Program-made: the position numbers and the translations under genes
Shown here: piece after piece, positions 8,121 to 17,064 of the stretch
Numbering within the stretch: the first letter of the stretch is position 1
How the letters are laid out: each line of letters opens with the position of its first letter
Origin: Lachnospiraceae bacterium UBA3802
Lineage (GTDB): Bacteria > Bacillota > Clostridia > Lachnospirales > Lachnospiraceae
Length of the DNA: 24,187 bases
Direction: 5' to 3'
Assembly (NCBI GenBank): GCA_002369155.1
Contig: DFEM01000097.1
Span: 1 to 24,187, forward strand
The notes under the pieces: model-generated
What the model saw: only the letters and a program-made list of their open reading frames with translations
Database searches by the model: none
What the model was told of the DNA's origin: nothing

Positions 8121-9572
8121 ATGCGAATTTGTATTGTTGCCGAAGGCTGCTACCCATATGTGGTAGGCGGTGTGTCGGGATGGATTAACAGTATGATAAA
8201 GTCGTTTCCGGAACATGAATTTGTTGTTCTCTCAATTATCTCCGACAGAACAACAAGCGGAAAATTTCAATACGAACTTCCGGATAATGTTTCGGAGGTT
8301 TATGAAGCATACCTTAATGACAACGATTGGGGTACAAAGCCAAAGGAAGGAAGACGTACTCATCTTTCAAACAAGCAGCATAAAGCGTTGAGAAGCATTA
8401 TTTTCAACTATGAGCCCGAATGGTATGCAATCTTTGATCTTTTCCAGAAAACCGCATTTTCGATAGATGATATTTTAATGGGTGCGGATTTCCTTCATAT
8501 TGTTCAGGAATATTATGACAAAAATTATTCTCAGATAGTATTTTCGGACTTCCTCTGGACGATGAGATCGATATACCTACCTCTCTTTTTGGTATTAAAA
8601 ACTAAGATACCCAAGGCAGATGTATATCATTGCGTGGCTACGGGTTATGCAGGACTTCTCGGGGGAATGGCCAAATATATGTACGGATGCAGACTTATAG
8701 TATCCGAACACGGTATTTATACAAGAGAAAGAGAAGAAGAAATTCTTAAAGCATCCTGGGTTGGCGGCATTTATAAAAATATCTGGATTGAGCAGTTTAG
8801 GAAAATGTCCAAACTCGCATATGACAGAGCGGATGTGGTTACCGCTTTATATGAACATGCATCGGAATTGCAGCTTGAACTCGGATGTCCGAAAGATAAG
8901 ATAGAGATTACCCCCAACGGAATAGATGTATCCCGTTTTGCAAATTTGCCCGGCAAACTTCCCGGCGAAGAAAACGATATAAACATCGGAGCAGTAGTCA
9001 GGGTAACTCCAATAAAAGAAATAAAGACCATGATAAGAGCATTTGCATTTGCCAAAAAGGAAGTTCCGAATCTTAAATTATGGATAATGGGTCCTACCGA
9101 TGAGGATTCGGAATATGCAAGGGAATGTTTTGAACTTGTCGATGTAATGGAAATAAAGGATGTCAAATTTACGGGAAGAGTAAATGTAACAGATTACCTT
9201 GGAAGAATGGACTTTACAATTTTGACGAGTATAAGTGAAGGGCAGCCCCTTACGATACTTGAAAGCTATGCTGCAAAAAAACCTGTTATAGCTACCGATG
9301 TCGGAGACTGCAGAGAATTGATATACGGTGATTTATTTGACGATCTCGGGGCAGCAGGCATACTTTGCCATATCATGAATGTCGAGGAAATAGCCCGTGC
9401 GATGATCGAACTTGCTTTATCCAAAGACAAGCGAGAAAAGATGGGCGAAATCGGTTATAAGAGAGTAATGAAAAATTACAAAGTAGAAATGATGCACGAA
9501 AAATATGAAGATATTTATTCAAGGCTTCGTGCAGGATATCTTGATGATGATTCTGAAAGGTGGATTGTTTAA
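8121..9572 (+). CDS. pelF: PelF glycosyltransferase (GT4), Pel polymerase
   Basis: This encodes 483 residues, soluble, of GT-B fold. The PelF hallmarks are visible: Val-Gly-Gly-Val-Ser-Gly-Trp near the N-terminus, Glu-His-Gly-Ile-Tyr-Thr-Arg-Glu-Arg in the middle, and the retaining-GT4 Glu-x7-Glu pair at E373 and E381. PelF is the cytoplasmic enzyme that polymerises N-acetylgalactosamine-type nucleotide sugars into Pel. It is preceded by an AAAGGAG ribosome site and followed immediately by pelG with no gap, as expected for partners that work together. Confidence 0.93.
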   Translation: MRICIVAEGCYPYVVGGVSGWINSMIKSFPEHEFVVLSIISDRTTSGKFQYELPDNVSEVYEAYLNDNDWGTKPKEGRRTHLSNKQHKALRSIIFNYEPEWYAIFDLFQKTAFSIDDILMGADFLHIVQEYYDKNYSQIVFSDFLWTMRSIYLPLFLVLKTKIPKADVYHCVATGYAGLLGGMAKYMYGCRLIVSEHGIYTREREEEILKASWVGGIYKNIWIEQFRKMSKLAYDRADVVTALYEHASELQLELGCPKDKIEITPNGIDVSRFANLPGKLPGEENDINIGAVVRVTPIKEIKTMIRAFAFAKKEVPNLKLWIMGPTDEDSEYARECFELVDVMEIKDVKFTGRVNVTDYLGRMDFTILTSISEGQPLTILESYAAKKPVIATDVGDCRELIYGDLFDDLGAAGILCHIMNVEEIARAMIELALSKDKREKMGEIGYKRVMKNYKVEMMHEKYEDIYSRLRAGYLDDDSERWIV

Positions 9573-9575
9573 TTG
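9556..9575 (+). promoter_or_regulatory. Ribosome site supporting a TTG start for pelG
   Basis: AAAGGTGG (9556-9563) lies nine bases before TTG at 9573-9575, which directly follows the pelF stop. The peptide from this TTG begins Met-Ala-Gly-Ile-Gly, the conserved PelG N-terminus, so the TTG is the likely real start. Confidence 0.7.
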
Positions 9576-11042
9576 GCCGGAATAGGTGTAAGACTAAACA
9601 AAATATACAGTAAAAACACAATTACGACAAACGTATTCGGATTCGGATACAGTACCGTTATTACGGTTGCGCCCATGTTTCTGGTAATCGGCGCGGTAAT
9701 GCTTATGCAGTATCTTTTGGGCTTTTCGAAACTTGGATTTGCATCAAGAGAATTATATGCATCAACGGTTTTGTATATATTTATTTTTGCCCTGCTTTCA
9801 GCATCGCCGTTTAATGCGGTTTTATCAAAGTACATGTCGGATGTTATTTATTGGGAAACGTATGAAGACATCATGCCATGCTTCCATGTCGGATTGTTAA
9901 TGAATGTTACATTAAGCTCAATTCTGGGAATTCCTTTCGTAATAAGAGAATACTTTGTGGGCAGGGTTGTGCTTCCTTATGTGCTTGCGGGTTATTTCGG
10001 ATATATGGCATTGGTACTGGTTTTTTATACAATGCTTTATCTTTCCATCTGTAAGGACTATAAGAAAATATCTTATTATTTCACAATAGGAATGACATTT
10101 ACGGTATTGCTTTCTCTTTTGCTTGTGAAAGTATTCAATATGGAATGTACATTCGGCATGCTTGTATCTTTGGATGCGGGCTTTATGCTTATTGCCATTT
10201 TGGAATTCGCCAAAGTAAGAAGTTACTTTAGAGAAAATTCAGGAAAGTATAAAGATGTTCTTTTGTATTTCAAAAAATACTGGCAGCTTGTTTTAACAAA
10301 TTTCCTTTACACATTGGGACTTTATATTCATAACTTTGTATTCTGGACAACGGATATGCATATTATCGTCGTTAAATGTTTTGTAAGCATGCAAAGCTAT
10401 GACATGGCAACATGTCTTGCAATGTTTACAAATATTTCCGCAACGGTAATTTTTATTTCCAGAGTTGAAATGTTTTTCCATGAAAGATATAAACGTTATT
10501 CCGAGGCCGTAATCGGCGGAAGAAAGATGGATATCGAAGAATCCAAAAGAAGAATGTTCGGTCAGCTTTCTGAAGAATTGCTTAACCTGGTTCGAATCCA
10601 GTTTATTGTATCGGTTGTTGTATTTCTTCTTGCGATTATCTTCCTTCCCAGACTCGGGTATGGCGGACTTGTCATGCAGATTTACCCCTGCCTGGCAGCA
10701 GGATATTTTATATTGTTTGTGATGTATGCAGAGATTATTTTCCTTTACTATTACAACGACTTTGACGGTGCTTTGATTACTGCATTGGTATTTTGCGCTG
10801 CAACATTAATCGGAGCATATTTTTCTACATTCCTGATTCCCATCTGGTTTGGCATAGGACTTGTGTTCGGTTCACTGGTAGGTTTTTTGACCGCATATTT
10901 CAGATTAAGACATATAGAGAAGAATCTGGACATACATGTGTTCTGCAAAGGAAATCTAATGAAAAAAGGTGAAGGCAGAAAACCTTCAAATCTCATATAT
11001 GAAAATCCGATATATGGTAAAAAGAGAGGAAAATACAGATGA
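9573..11042 (+). CDS. pelG: PelG polytopic membrane protein, Pel exporter
   Basis: This encodes 489 residues with about 12 hydrophobic helices spread over the whole length. The start is TTG directly after the pelF stop, and the N-terminus Ala-Gly-Ile-Gly is typical of PelG. PelG is distantly related to MOP-type flippases and pairs with PelF to move the growing polymer across the cytoplasmic membrane. The C-terminal tail is short, basic and cytoplasmic. The stop overlaps the next gene's ATG by four bases (ATGA), so the downstream glycan genes belong to the same transcript. Confidence 0.92.
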   Translation: MAGIGVRLNKIYSKNTITTNVFGFGYSTVITVAPMFLVIGAVMLMQYLLGFSKLGFASRELYASTVLYIFIFALLSASPFNAVLSKYMSDVIYWETYEDIMPCFHVGLLMNVTLSSILGIPFVIREYFVGRVVLPYVLAGYFGYMALVLVFYTMLYLSICKDYKKISYYFTIGMTFTVLLSLLLVKVFNMECTFGMLVSLDAGFMLIAILEFAKVRSYFRENSGKYKDVLLYFKKYWQLVLTNFLYTLGLYIHNFVFWTTDMHIIVVKCFVSMQSYDMATCLAMFTNISATVIFISRVEMFFHERYKRYSEAVIGGRKMDIEESKRRMFGQLSEELLNLVRIQFIVSVVVFLLAIIFLPRLGYGGLVMQIYPCLAAGYFILFVMYAEIIFLYYYNDFDGALITALVFCAATLIGAYFSTFLIPIWFGIGLVFGSLVGFLTAYFRLRHIEKNLDIHVFCKGNLMKKGEGRKPSNLIYENPIYGKKRGKYR

Positions 11043-11437
11043 GAGAAGGAATGATAATACAAATCTTGCTGATAGCATTCGGAGTATCCATGTTTGGAAC
11101 GGCATTTGTTTCTCTTGTAAGAAGAAAAATGTCTGAGGTTGTGGTTATTCCCTGGGGCCTCGGAGCCGTAATATTTATTGTTCTCGGTATTGTAATAAAA
11201 CCTGTAGGCTGGAAATCATATATATCTCCGGTTGGATTGACGCTGATAATTGTTTTTTGTATTTGTGCAGCTTACGCAATTTATTTTTTCAGCATAAGAA
11301 TAACGGAGACCATGAAGAAAAACAACGAACTTGCAATACAGGTATCCCTGCTTAACACAGAAGTTGAGGAATTAAGAAAGAAAATGGAAAAACTGGAGGA
11401 AGAATCCGGTGAAGAAGAAAATCCTGTTCGTAATTAA
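11039..11437 (+). CDS. DUF2304-like small membrane protein
   Basis: This encodes 132 residues with three membrane helices (about 3-24, 35-55, 65-90), then a charged coiled-coil tail (95-130) rich in Glu and Lys. The size and the layout of helices plus coiled coil match DUF2304, a family commonly found beside DPM-type GT2 glycosyltransferases. A role in lipid-linked sugar transfer is presumed from that association. The start overlaps pelG by four bases and has an AGAGAGG ribosome site. The matching GT2 is two genes downstream at 12633. Confidence 0.72.
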   Translation: MREGMIIQILLIAFGVSMFGTAFVSLVRRKMSEVVVIPWGLGAVIFIVLGIVIKPVGWKSYISPVGLTLIIVFCICAAYAIYFFSIRITETMKKNNELAIQVSLLNTEVEELRKKMEKLEEESGEEENPVRN

Positions 11438-12614
11438 CACTTTAGGCAGGGGCGGTGCCGAAAATGCGTTAATACAACTTATTAACAATATAGATAAAGA
11501 TATTTATGATATATCCTTATATGTAATACTCGGACAGGGGGAATTAATTGAGAAGATACCTAAGCATGTACATATTCTTAATAAAAAGTTTGACCATGCT
11601 TCCGTGCTATCGAAGGAAGGAAAGAAAAACTTAAGAAAAAACATAATTGGAATTGCGTTTAGCCGATTCAGTTTTTTTAAGAATTTCTTTTATCTTTTGA
11701 CGAATTTCTTTCGAATGATGTTTTCCGGGAAGATATTTGTGGATAAGCTTCTATGGAAGATGCTTTCCGACGGAAGTGATATTCTTTCGGAAGAATACGA
11801 TCTTGCTACAGCTTTCCTTGAAGGGGCCTCAACATATTATGTAAGAGACCATGTCAGAGCAAAAAAGAAAGCTGCATTTATTCATGTCAATTATCTTGAA
11901 GCCGGATATAACCGGAAACTTGATAAAAATGTGTATATCGATATGGATAAAATATTTGCCGTATCCGAGGATGTTAGGAAAAGTTTTCTTTCGGAGTATT
12001 CCGAATGCAAAGATAAAACATATATTTTTGAAAACATACTGGATGTAAAATCCATCATTAAAAAGTCAGAGGAAAGCGGCGGGTTTGATGATGCGTTTGA
12101 CGGAAAGAGAATTCTTACGATAGCCAGACTTACCGCACAAAAGGCAATTGATGTTTCAATTGACGCATGCCGCATTTTGCTGGATAAAAGCGAAAATGTC
12201 AAATGGTATGTTCTCGGAGATGGGGACTTAAGAACAAAACTTGAGGAAAAGATAAAAAAAGAAGGTTTGACCGATCGTTTTATATTATTCGGAGTTAAGG
12301 ATAATCCCTATCCGTATCTTAAACAATGCGACCTGTATGTGCATGCTACAAAATTTGAGGGGAAAAGCATAGCAATAAGAGAAGCACAGGTTTTGGGCAA
12401 ACCAATTATCGTATCGGATTGTCCAAGCAATTTGGAACTGGTTGTTTCAGGGGAAGATGCACTGGTTACAAAGCTTGATGCAAAGGCAATTAGCGATTCA
12501 ATCATAAAACTTCTGCATGATGAGAATTTATGCACTGAATTGGGAGATAAAGCAAGAATAAAAGATAATGACGGACCGGACAGTCTTGATGAACTTTTAA
12601 ATATGGTCTGTTAA
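11409..12614 (+). CDS. GT4 family glycosyltransferase
   Basis: This encodes 401 residues, soluble, GT-B fold. It starts at GTG 11409, inside the previous gene, with GGAGG at 11395-11399. The N-terminus has the GT4 pattern Leu-Gly-Arg-Gly-Gly-Ala-Glu, and the catalytic region carries Glu-x7-Glu (E317, E325) followed by Gly-Lys-Pro-Ile-Ile. Such enzymes transfer a sugar from a nucleotide donor with retention; the sugar cannot be read from sequence. It is part of the glycan module after pelG. Confidence 0.88.
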   Translation: MKKKILFVINTLGRGGAENALIQLINNIDKDIYDISLYVILGQGELIEKIPKHVHILNKKFDHASVLSKEGKKNLRKNIIGIAFSRFSFFKNFFYLLTNFFRMMFSGKIFVDKLLWKMLSDGSDILSEEYDLATAFLEGASTYYVRDHVRAKKKAAFIHVNYLEAGYNRKLDKNVYIDMDKIFAVSEDVRKSFLSEYSECKDKTYIFENILDVKSIIKKSEESGGFDDAFDGKRILTIARLTAQKAIDVSIDACRILLDKSENVKWYVLGDGDLRTKLEEKIKKEGLTDRFILFGVKDNPYPYLKQCDLYVHATKFEGKSIAIREAQVLGKPIIVSDCPSNLELVVSGEDALVTKLDAKAISDSIIKLLHDENLCTELGDKARIKDNDGPDSLDELLNMVC

Positions 12615-12632
12615 TAGGAAAGAGGAGTTTAA

Positions 12633-13418
12633 ATGGCTCAAAAAAGGAAAAAAGTTCTTATAATTATTCCCGCATTCAATGAGGGAAAAAATATCGGATC
12701 TTTGCTTGAAAAACTCGAACGAAAAGATATTTCGGATATCTGCGACATATTGGTTATCAATGATGCATCAAGCGATGATACCGGTCAGATTGTAAGAAAC
12801 AGAGGACATAAAGTAGTAAGAAATATCTATAATCTCGGATACGGAAGCGGATTGCAGGCAGGATACAGGTATGCCAAGAGATATGATTACAGTTTTGTAA
12901 TTCAAATGGATGCCGACGGCCAGCACGATCCCGAAAATGTATTGAAGATTTACAAGGCGCTTACCACGGCAGATGCAAACAATATTGTTCCGGATATTGT
13001 ATTGGGGTCGAGGTTTTTAAAAGAATCACCCGAGTACAAATCAACCTTTGCAAAAGATTTGGGATATTTGCTTTTCAGAACTTTAATCAAAGTCTTTACC
13101 GGAAAAACCATAAAGGATCCGACTACTGGTTTGCAGGGACTGTCGAGAAGGACATTTTGCTACTATGCGGGATTTGATCATTTTGACGATCAGTATCCCG
13201 ATGCAAACATGATTCTTCAGATGATAATGCTTGGATACAATGTGGTGGAAATACCTGCACTAATGCACCAGCGTACAATGGGAAAGAGTATGCACTCGGG
13301 CGTTAAACCCATTGTATACATGATAAGAATGTGTTATTCGATTCTTGCTGTCTGGATAAGAATTAAGATTCTTCATTCGGACAAGAAAGTAAAACCAAAT
13401 GATTCGCTTGCTTCGTAA
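12633..13418 (+). CDS. GT2 glycosyltransferase, polyprenyl-phosphate sugar (DPM-like) synthase type
   Basis: This encodes 261 residues of GT-A fold. Motifs are Ile-Pro-Ala-Phe-Asn-Glu near the N-terminus, Asn-Asp-Ala-Ser-Ser-Asp-Asp, the metal-binding DAD at 93-95 followed by Gly-Gln-His-Asp, and Gly-Ser-Arg-Phe. The size and the lack of clear membrane helices fit the short DPM1/DPG-synthase type. These enzymes charge undecaprenyl phosphate with a sugar that is later used by GT-C enzymes outside the cell. The nearby DUF2304-like protein and the GT-C-like protein at 14687 fit this role. An AGAGGAG ribosome site precedes the ATG. Confidence 0.88.
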   Translation: MAQKRKKVLIIIPAFNEGKNIGSLLEKLERKDISDICDILVINDASSDDTGQIVRNRGHKVVRNIYNLGYGSGLQAGYRYAKRYDYSFVIQMDADGQHDPENVLKIYKALTTADANNIVPDIVLGSRFLKESPEYKSTFAKDLGYLLFRTLIKVFTGKTIKDPTTGLQGLSRRTFCYYAGFDHFDDQYPDANMILQMIMLGYNVVEIPALMHQRTMGKSMHSGVKPIVYMIRMCYSILAVWIRIKILHSDKKVKPNDSLAS

Positions 13419-14694
13419 AAAAAACCGATTTTCATTTTACCCGGCTGATTTAAAAGAAACAAAAGATGTACTTATCAATCCTTTAAGAGGATGGTATAAG
13501 ATTTTTTATTTTAATATAAATGAAAAGCCGGATTTTCATGAGATTGAAAGTAATCTTGATGATGAACAGATGCTTGTAATGGCATTTGCAGATATTTCTT
13601 CATTACCGGATTGCGATTGTGATTTGGCGAAGAATAATTTGATTGATATTTTAAAGTATTTTGAATCAAAAGAGAAAGATGTAATCTTACGATTTGCGTA
13701 TGATACAAAAGGAAAAGCGCTTGAGGAAGAACCTTTTTCTTTTAAAACTGTTCTGGAGCATGCAAAGTGGATTGTTGAAAGCCTTCAGAATAACAGTCGT
13801 AATGTGTTTATCGTCCAGGGCATGATCCTCGGAAACTGGGGCGAGATGCATACTTCGAAGCATATTTCCGATGAAAATTTTAGGCGTATTTATGCTTTTT
13901 TTGACGATCTTGACAAAGATATTTATCTTGCAGTCAGAAAACCGGTTCAATGGAGACTGCTTAATCTTAATTTTTCAAAAACCAATGACATGACCGGTAT
14001 CAGAATGGGTATATTCAACGACGGAATGTTTGGGTCCGTATCGGATTTGGGCACATACGGCAGCGATTCCAAAGAAGATGTCGGATACAGAAGCGAATGG
14101 AATGTTAACGATGAAGTTGATTTCATTAATATGATATCGGAAAAATGTCCGGTGGGCGGAGAGTGTGTTTTTGATTCTTCAAAAGAATTTGATTCAAAAT
14201 CGGTTGCTGAAAGATTAAGAAAAACCGGAGTCACCTATCTTAACATTGAACATGACAAGAGGTTTATAGAAACTTTAAAAAATCAAATTTACAGTGGTGC
14301 GGATATATTTAACGGAGATTCTTTGTTTGAATATGTCACTGCGCATTTGGGATACAGATTTATCGCAAAGAAAGCGACGGTAAAAAAAGACAGAGAGGGT
14401 TTGCTATGTATATCGGCAGAGATAGAAAACAGGGGCTTTGCACCGATATATCAGAATGCGGATATTTATATTGAAATAGTTAACAAAGAAATATCAGAGA
14501 CTCATAAAATTACCAACGGGTTAAACGGTATCCTTCCCGGAAAAACAACAAAAATCAGCGCTTCTTTCAAACAGAAAAACGGCATTGTCTTTCTGTATGC
14601 AAAAAGACAGTCTGACGGCAGAATGGTTTTTTTTGCAAACGAAAGAGACAACGGAAAAACGATATTAGGAAAACTGGAAAACAGAAATGAATGA
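13399..14694 (+). CDS. DUF4874/DUF4832 TIM-barrel glycosidase-like protein
   Basis: This encodes 431 residues and overlaps the GT2 gene by 20 bases. An Asn-Pro-Leu-Arg-Gly-Trp-Tyr motif near residue 27 and a Gly-Asn-Trp-Gly-Glu-Met-His motif near residue 148 are typical of DUF4874. The His-Leu-Gly-Tyr-Arg motif near 315 begins the DUF4832 part, which ends in a beta-rich domain. The family has a glycoside-hydrolase-like barrel, but activity is largely unproven. No signal peptide is visible, because the start is a short basic segment without a hydrophobic core, so it may act in the cytoplasm or be exported otherwise. The ribosome site is weak, as expected for translational coupling. Confidence 0.75.
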   Translation: MIRLLRKKNRFSFYPADLKETKDVLINPLRGWYKIFYFNINEKPDFHEIESNLDDEQMLVMAFADISSLPDCDCDLAKNNLIDILKYFESKEKDVILRFAYDTKGKALEEEPFSFKTVLEHAKWIVESLQNNSRNVFIVQGMILGNWGEMHTSKHISDENFRRIYAFFDDLDKDIYLAVRKPVQWRLLNLNFSKTNDMTGIRMGIFNDGMFGSVSDLGTYGSDSKEDVGYRSEWNVNDEVDFINMISEKCPVGGECVFDSSKEFDSKSVAERLRKTGVTYLNIEHDKRFIETLKNQIYSGADIFNGDSLFEYVTAHLGYRFIAKKATVKKDREGLLCISAEIENRGFAPIYQNADIYIEIVNKEISETHKITNGLNGILPGKTTKISASFKQKNGIVFLYAKRQSDGRMVFFANERDNGKTILGKLENRNE

Positions 14695-17038
14695 AACATT
14701 ATACTGGATAATCGAATATTTGAAAGTACTTATCGCATATGGCCTAATTATGTATGTATGGCCTGTTATTGTATTTAACCGTTTTCTCAAGGATAAGAGC
14801 CGTACATTCAGATTTTCTTTTTGTACGGTCGTTATGATTAATCTGGTAAATACTGCTGTTCTTCTTTTGGGAACCTTTCACATATTGAATGTATGGGTAG
14901 TGAGAGTTTTGTTTTTCGGAATTTTCATTTTCTTTCTGGCAAGAAAAGTAAGAATCGACCGGAAACAGTTTGAAGCACTTAAACATACCATATTCGGCAC
15001 AATGGGACGAAAGACATTTACCGAAAATGTAATTTATTCTATCAGAAATGCCATAAAGCACGCAGTAAAAAAGATAGGTTTATATTTCAGAGGAAATGCA
15101 GTTGCATATTGTATGCTGTTGGTTGTGGTTATGTACGGCATGCTTTATTTTTCATGGCAGGCATTTAAGGATTATTCCTATGGCGCCAGTGACATGTATG
15201 TCCATCATCAATGGATATATGCACTTTTGCAGGGTGAACCGTTTTATGACGGTATTTATCCTGAAGGTTTGCATTGCATGATTTATGCAATAAAAGCATT
15301 ATTCGGGATAGATATTTATTCTTCTTTAATGATGCTTGCGGGAATTCATATTGCAGTTACTTTCCTCAGCATTTATGTATTTTTTAAAGAAATTTTTAAA
15401 TGGAAATATACTCCCATACTTGCAGTTATTCTTTTTGCTGTTATTGATGTTTACGGAATGTTTCCGGTGCAGAGTATGGCAAGATTGTCCTGGACACTGC
15501 CTCAGGAATACGGTTTCCCCATGATATTTTTATGCGGGGCATTTTTGATAAAATACCTTAGACGAAAAGACGATGACAGAGTTAAGAAGTTTTTCAATGA
15601 GAATCTGATTATTTTTATTCTTTCTTTGGCAGGTACGGTTTCCACTCATTTTTACGTTACAATCATGGCATTTTTCGTATGCCTTATGATAGTAATTCCG
15701 CTTATTCCGAAACTATTTAAAAACAGAAGTTTTCTCAATCTTGTGTTGGCGGTATTAACAGGAGTGTTTATTGCATTCGTACCCATGCTGGCAGCTTTGG
15801 CAATGGGCAAAGAATTTCAGGGCTCCATCAGATGGGCATTAAGTCTGATCAGGGATTCTTTTGCAATGGAAGACAGTTTGGATAAGGATGAAATTATTGA
15901 ATTCGCATTTGATTTTATCGATAAAAATAAAGATGTTTTGACACCGGTTGCTTTTGGACAGAACATGGAATTTTCAAAAGCGTTCGCCAAAAAAAATGTA
16001 ACAAGGGGAATATTACGTTCACCTGAAAGGAAACTTGAAGACATGTACCTTAAAACGTATGTCTTCATGCACGGCACTCAAAGGGCAAAATTAATTCTTA
16101 TATTTGAAATCGGCGTTTTGGTTTTATGGATTGTTTTGAAGGCAGTTCTTATCTTTTTGCATCGAAAAGACGAAAATTATAAAATATCGTTTTATGACGG
16201 CTATTTAATGCTTGTTTTGCTGGGCATATTATTTAATATTATGAGTAATCCCAGAGCAATAGGATTGCCCGAACTTATGGAAATAGGAAGAGTTTGCGCG
16301 ATTACTCATATATTGTCCATAGCCATATTCTTTGTTCCGATTGATCTGGTAATGTCTTTCCCTGTTTTCAGAATGTATCAAAAAGTACAATCCGGAATTC
16401 TTGTCATGGCTGCTTTGGCTGTTATTACGCTTACTGTCGGTTCGGGCCACTATCACAGTTATCTTTACTATTGTTTGGGAAGATATAACGGAGCTGTGCA
16501 GTGTGCGTTCTCTATTATTAAAGATACCAATCCCGATGAGTTTACTATTGTTTCCACAACAGAGGAATATTATCAGATAGTTGAAGACGGATATCATGAA
16601 GAGATTGTAGACTTTGTAAATTCGGCTTATTATAAAGAATCATATACACTTCCCACGAAGTATATCTTTATATTTGTTGAGAAGAAACCGCTTAAATATC
16701 CGTATTATTATTTTGAGACGGGTCCCGCTGTTCTGGCAAGACACGATTATCCTTCGTATTACGGAGAATATGCAACGGAAGCACCCATCAAAAAATGCGG
16801 TGAAATAAGTGATGAGTACGCTAATACCGATTACGGAATATTTGAAAGCAATACAATTCTCACATATTCGGATTTGGAAACCAGATGCAAGATTGAATCA
16901 AAAGCATATTTATGGTGCCAAAAATTTGAAGAGATGTACCCCGGAGAACTTCATACTTATTATGAAGATGATGATTTTGTGTGTTACTATTTTAAACAGA
17001 ATCAGAGAAGTGTATACGAATTGTCTGTAATGAAGTAA
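14687..17038 (+). CDS. Large multi-pass membrane protein, GT-C glycosyltransferase-like
   Basis: This encodes 783 residues with about a dozen hydrophobic helices up to roughly residue 590, then a hydrophilic, Tyr-rich C-terminal domain of about 190 residues that is probably outside. After an early loop the sequence Ser-Asp-Met-Tyr-Val-His-His-Gln-Trp (168-176) resembles the acidic catalytic loop of GT-C enzymes, which use polyprenyl-phosphate sugars. A DPM-like synthase and a DUF2304-like protein in the same operon support that reading. It overlaps the previous gene by eight bases. The acceptor is unknown; Pel, a second polysaccharide or a protein are all possible. Confidence 0.65.
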   Translation: MNETLYWIIEYLKVLIAYGLIMYVWPVIVFNRFLKDKSRTFRFSFCTVVMINLVNTAVLLLGTFHILNVWVVRVLFFGIFIFFLARKVRIDRKQFEALKHTIFGTMGRKTFTENVIYSIRNAIKHAVKKIGLYFRGNAVAYCMLLVVVMYGMLYFSWQAFKDYSYGASDMYVHHQWIYALLQGEPFYDGIYPEGLHCMIYAIKALFGIDIYSSLMMLAGIHIAVTFLSIYVFFKEIFKWKYTPILAVILFAVIDVYGMFPVQSMARLSWTLPQEYGFPMIFLCGAFLIKYLRRKDDDRVKKFFNENLIIFILSLAGTVSTHFYVTIMAFFVCLMIVIPLIPKLFKNRSFLNLVLAVLTGVFIAFVPMLAALAMGKEFQGSIRWALSLIRDSFAMEDSLDKDEIIEFAFDFIDKNKDVLTPVAFGQNMEFSKAFAKKNVTRGILRSPERKLEDMYLKTYVFMHGTQRAKLILIFEIGVLVLWIVLKAVLIFLHRKDENYKISFYDGYLMLVLLGILFNIMSNPRAIGLPELMEIGRVCAITHILSIAIFFVPIDLVMSFPVFRMYQKVQSGILVMAALAVITLTVGSGHYHSYLYYCLGRYNGAVQCAFSIIKDTNPDEFTIVSTTEEYYQIVEDGYHEEIVDFVNSAYYKESYTLPTKYIFIFVEKKPLKYPYYYFETGPAVLARHDYPSYYGEYATEAPIKKCGEISDEYANTDYGIFESNTILTYSDLETRCKIESKAYLWCQKFEEMYPGELHTYYEDDDFVCYYFKQNQRSVYELSVMK

Positions 17039-17064
17039 TAATCCGATAATTTCGGAGTTTGTAT

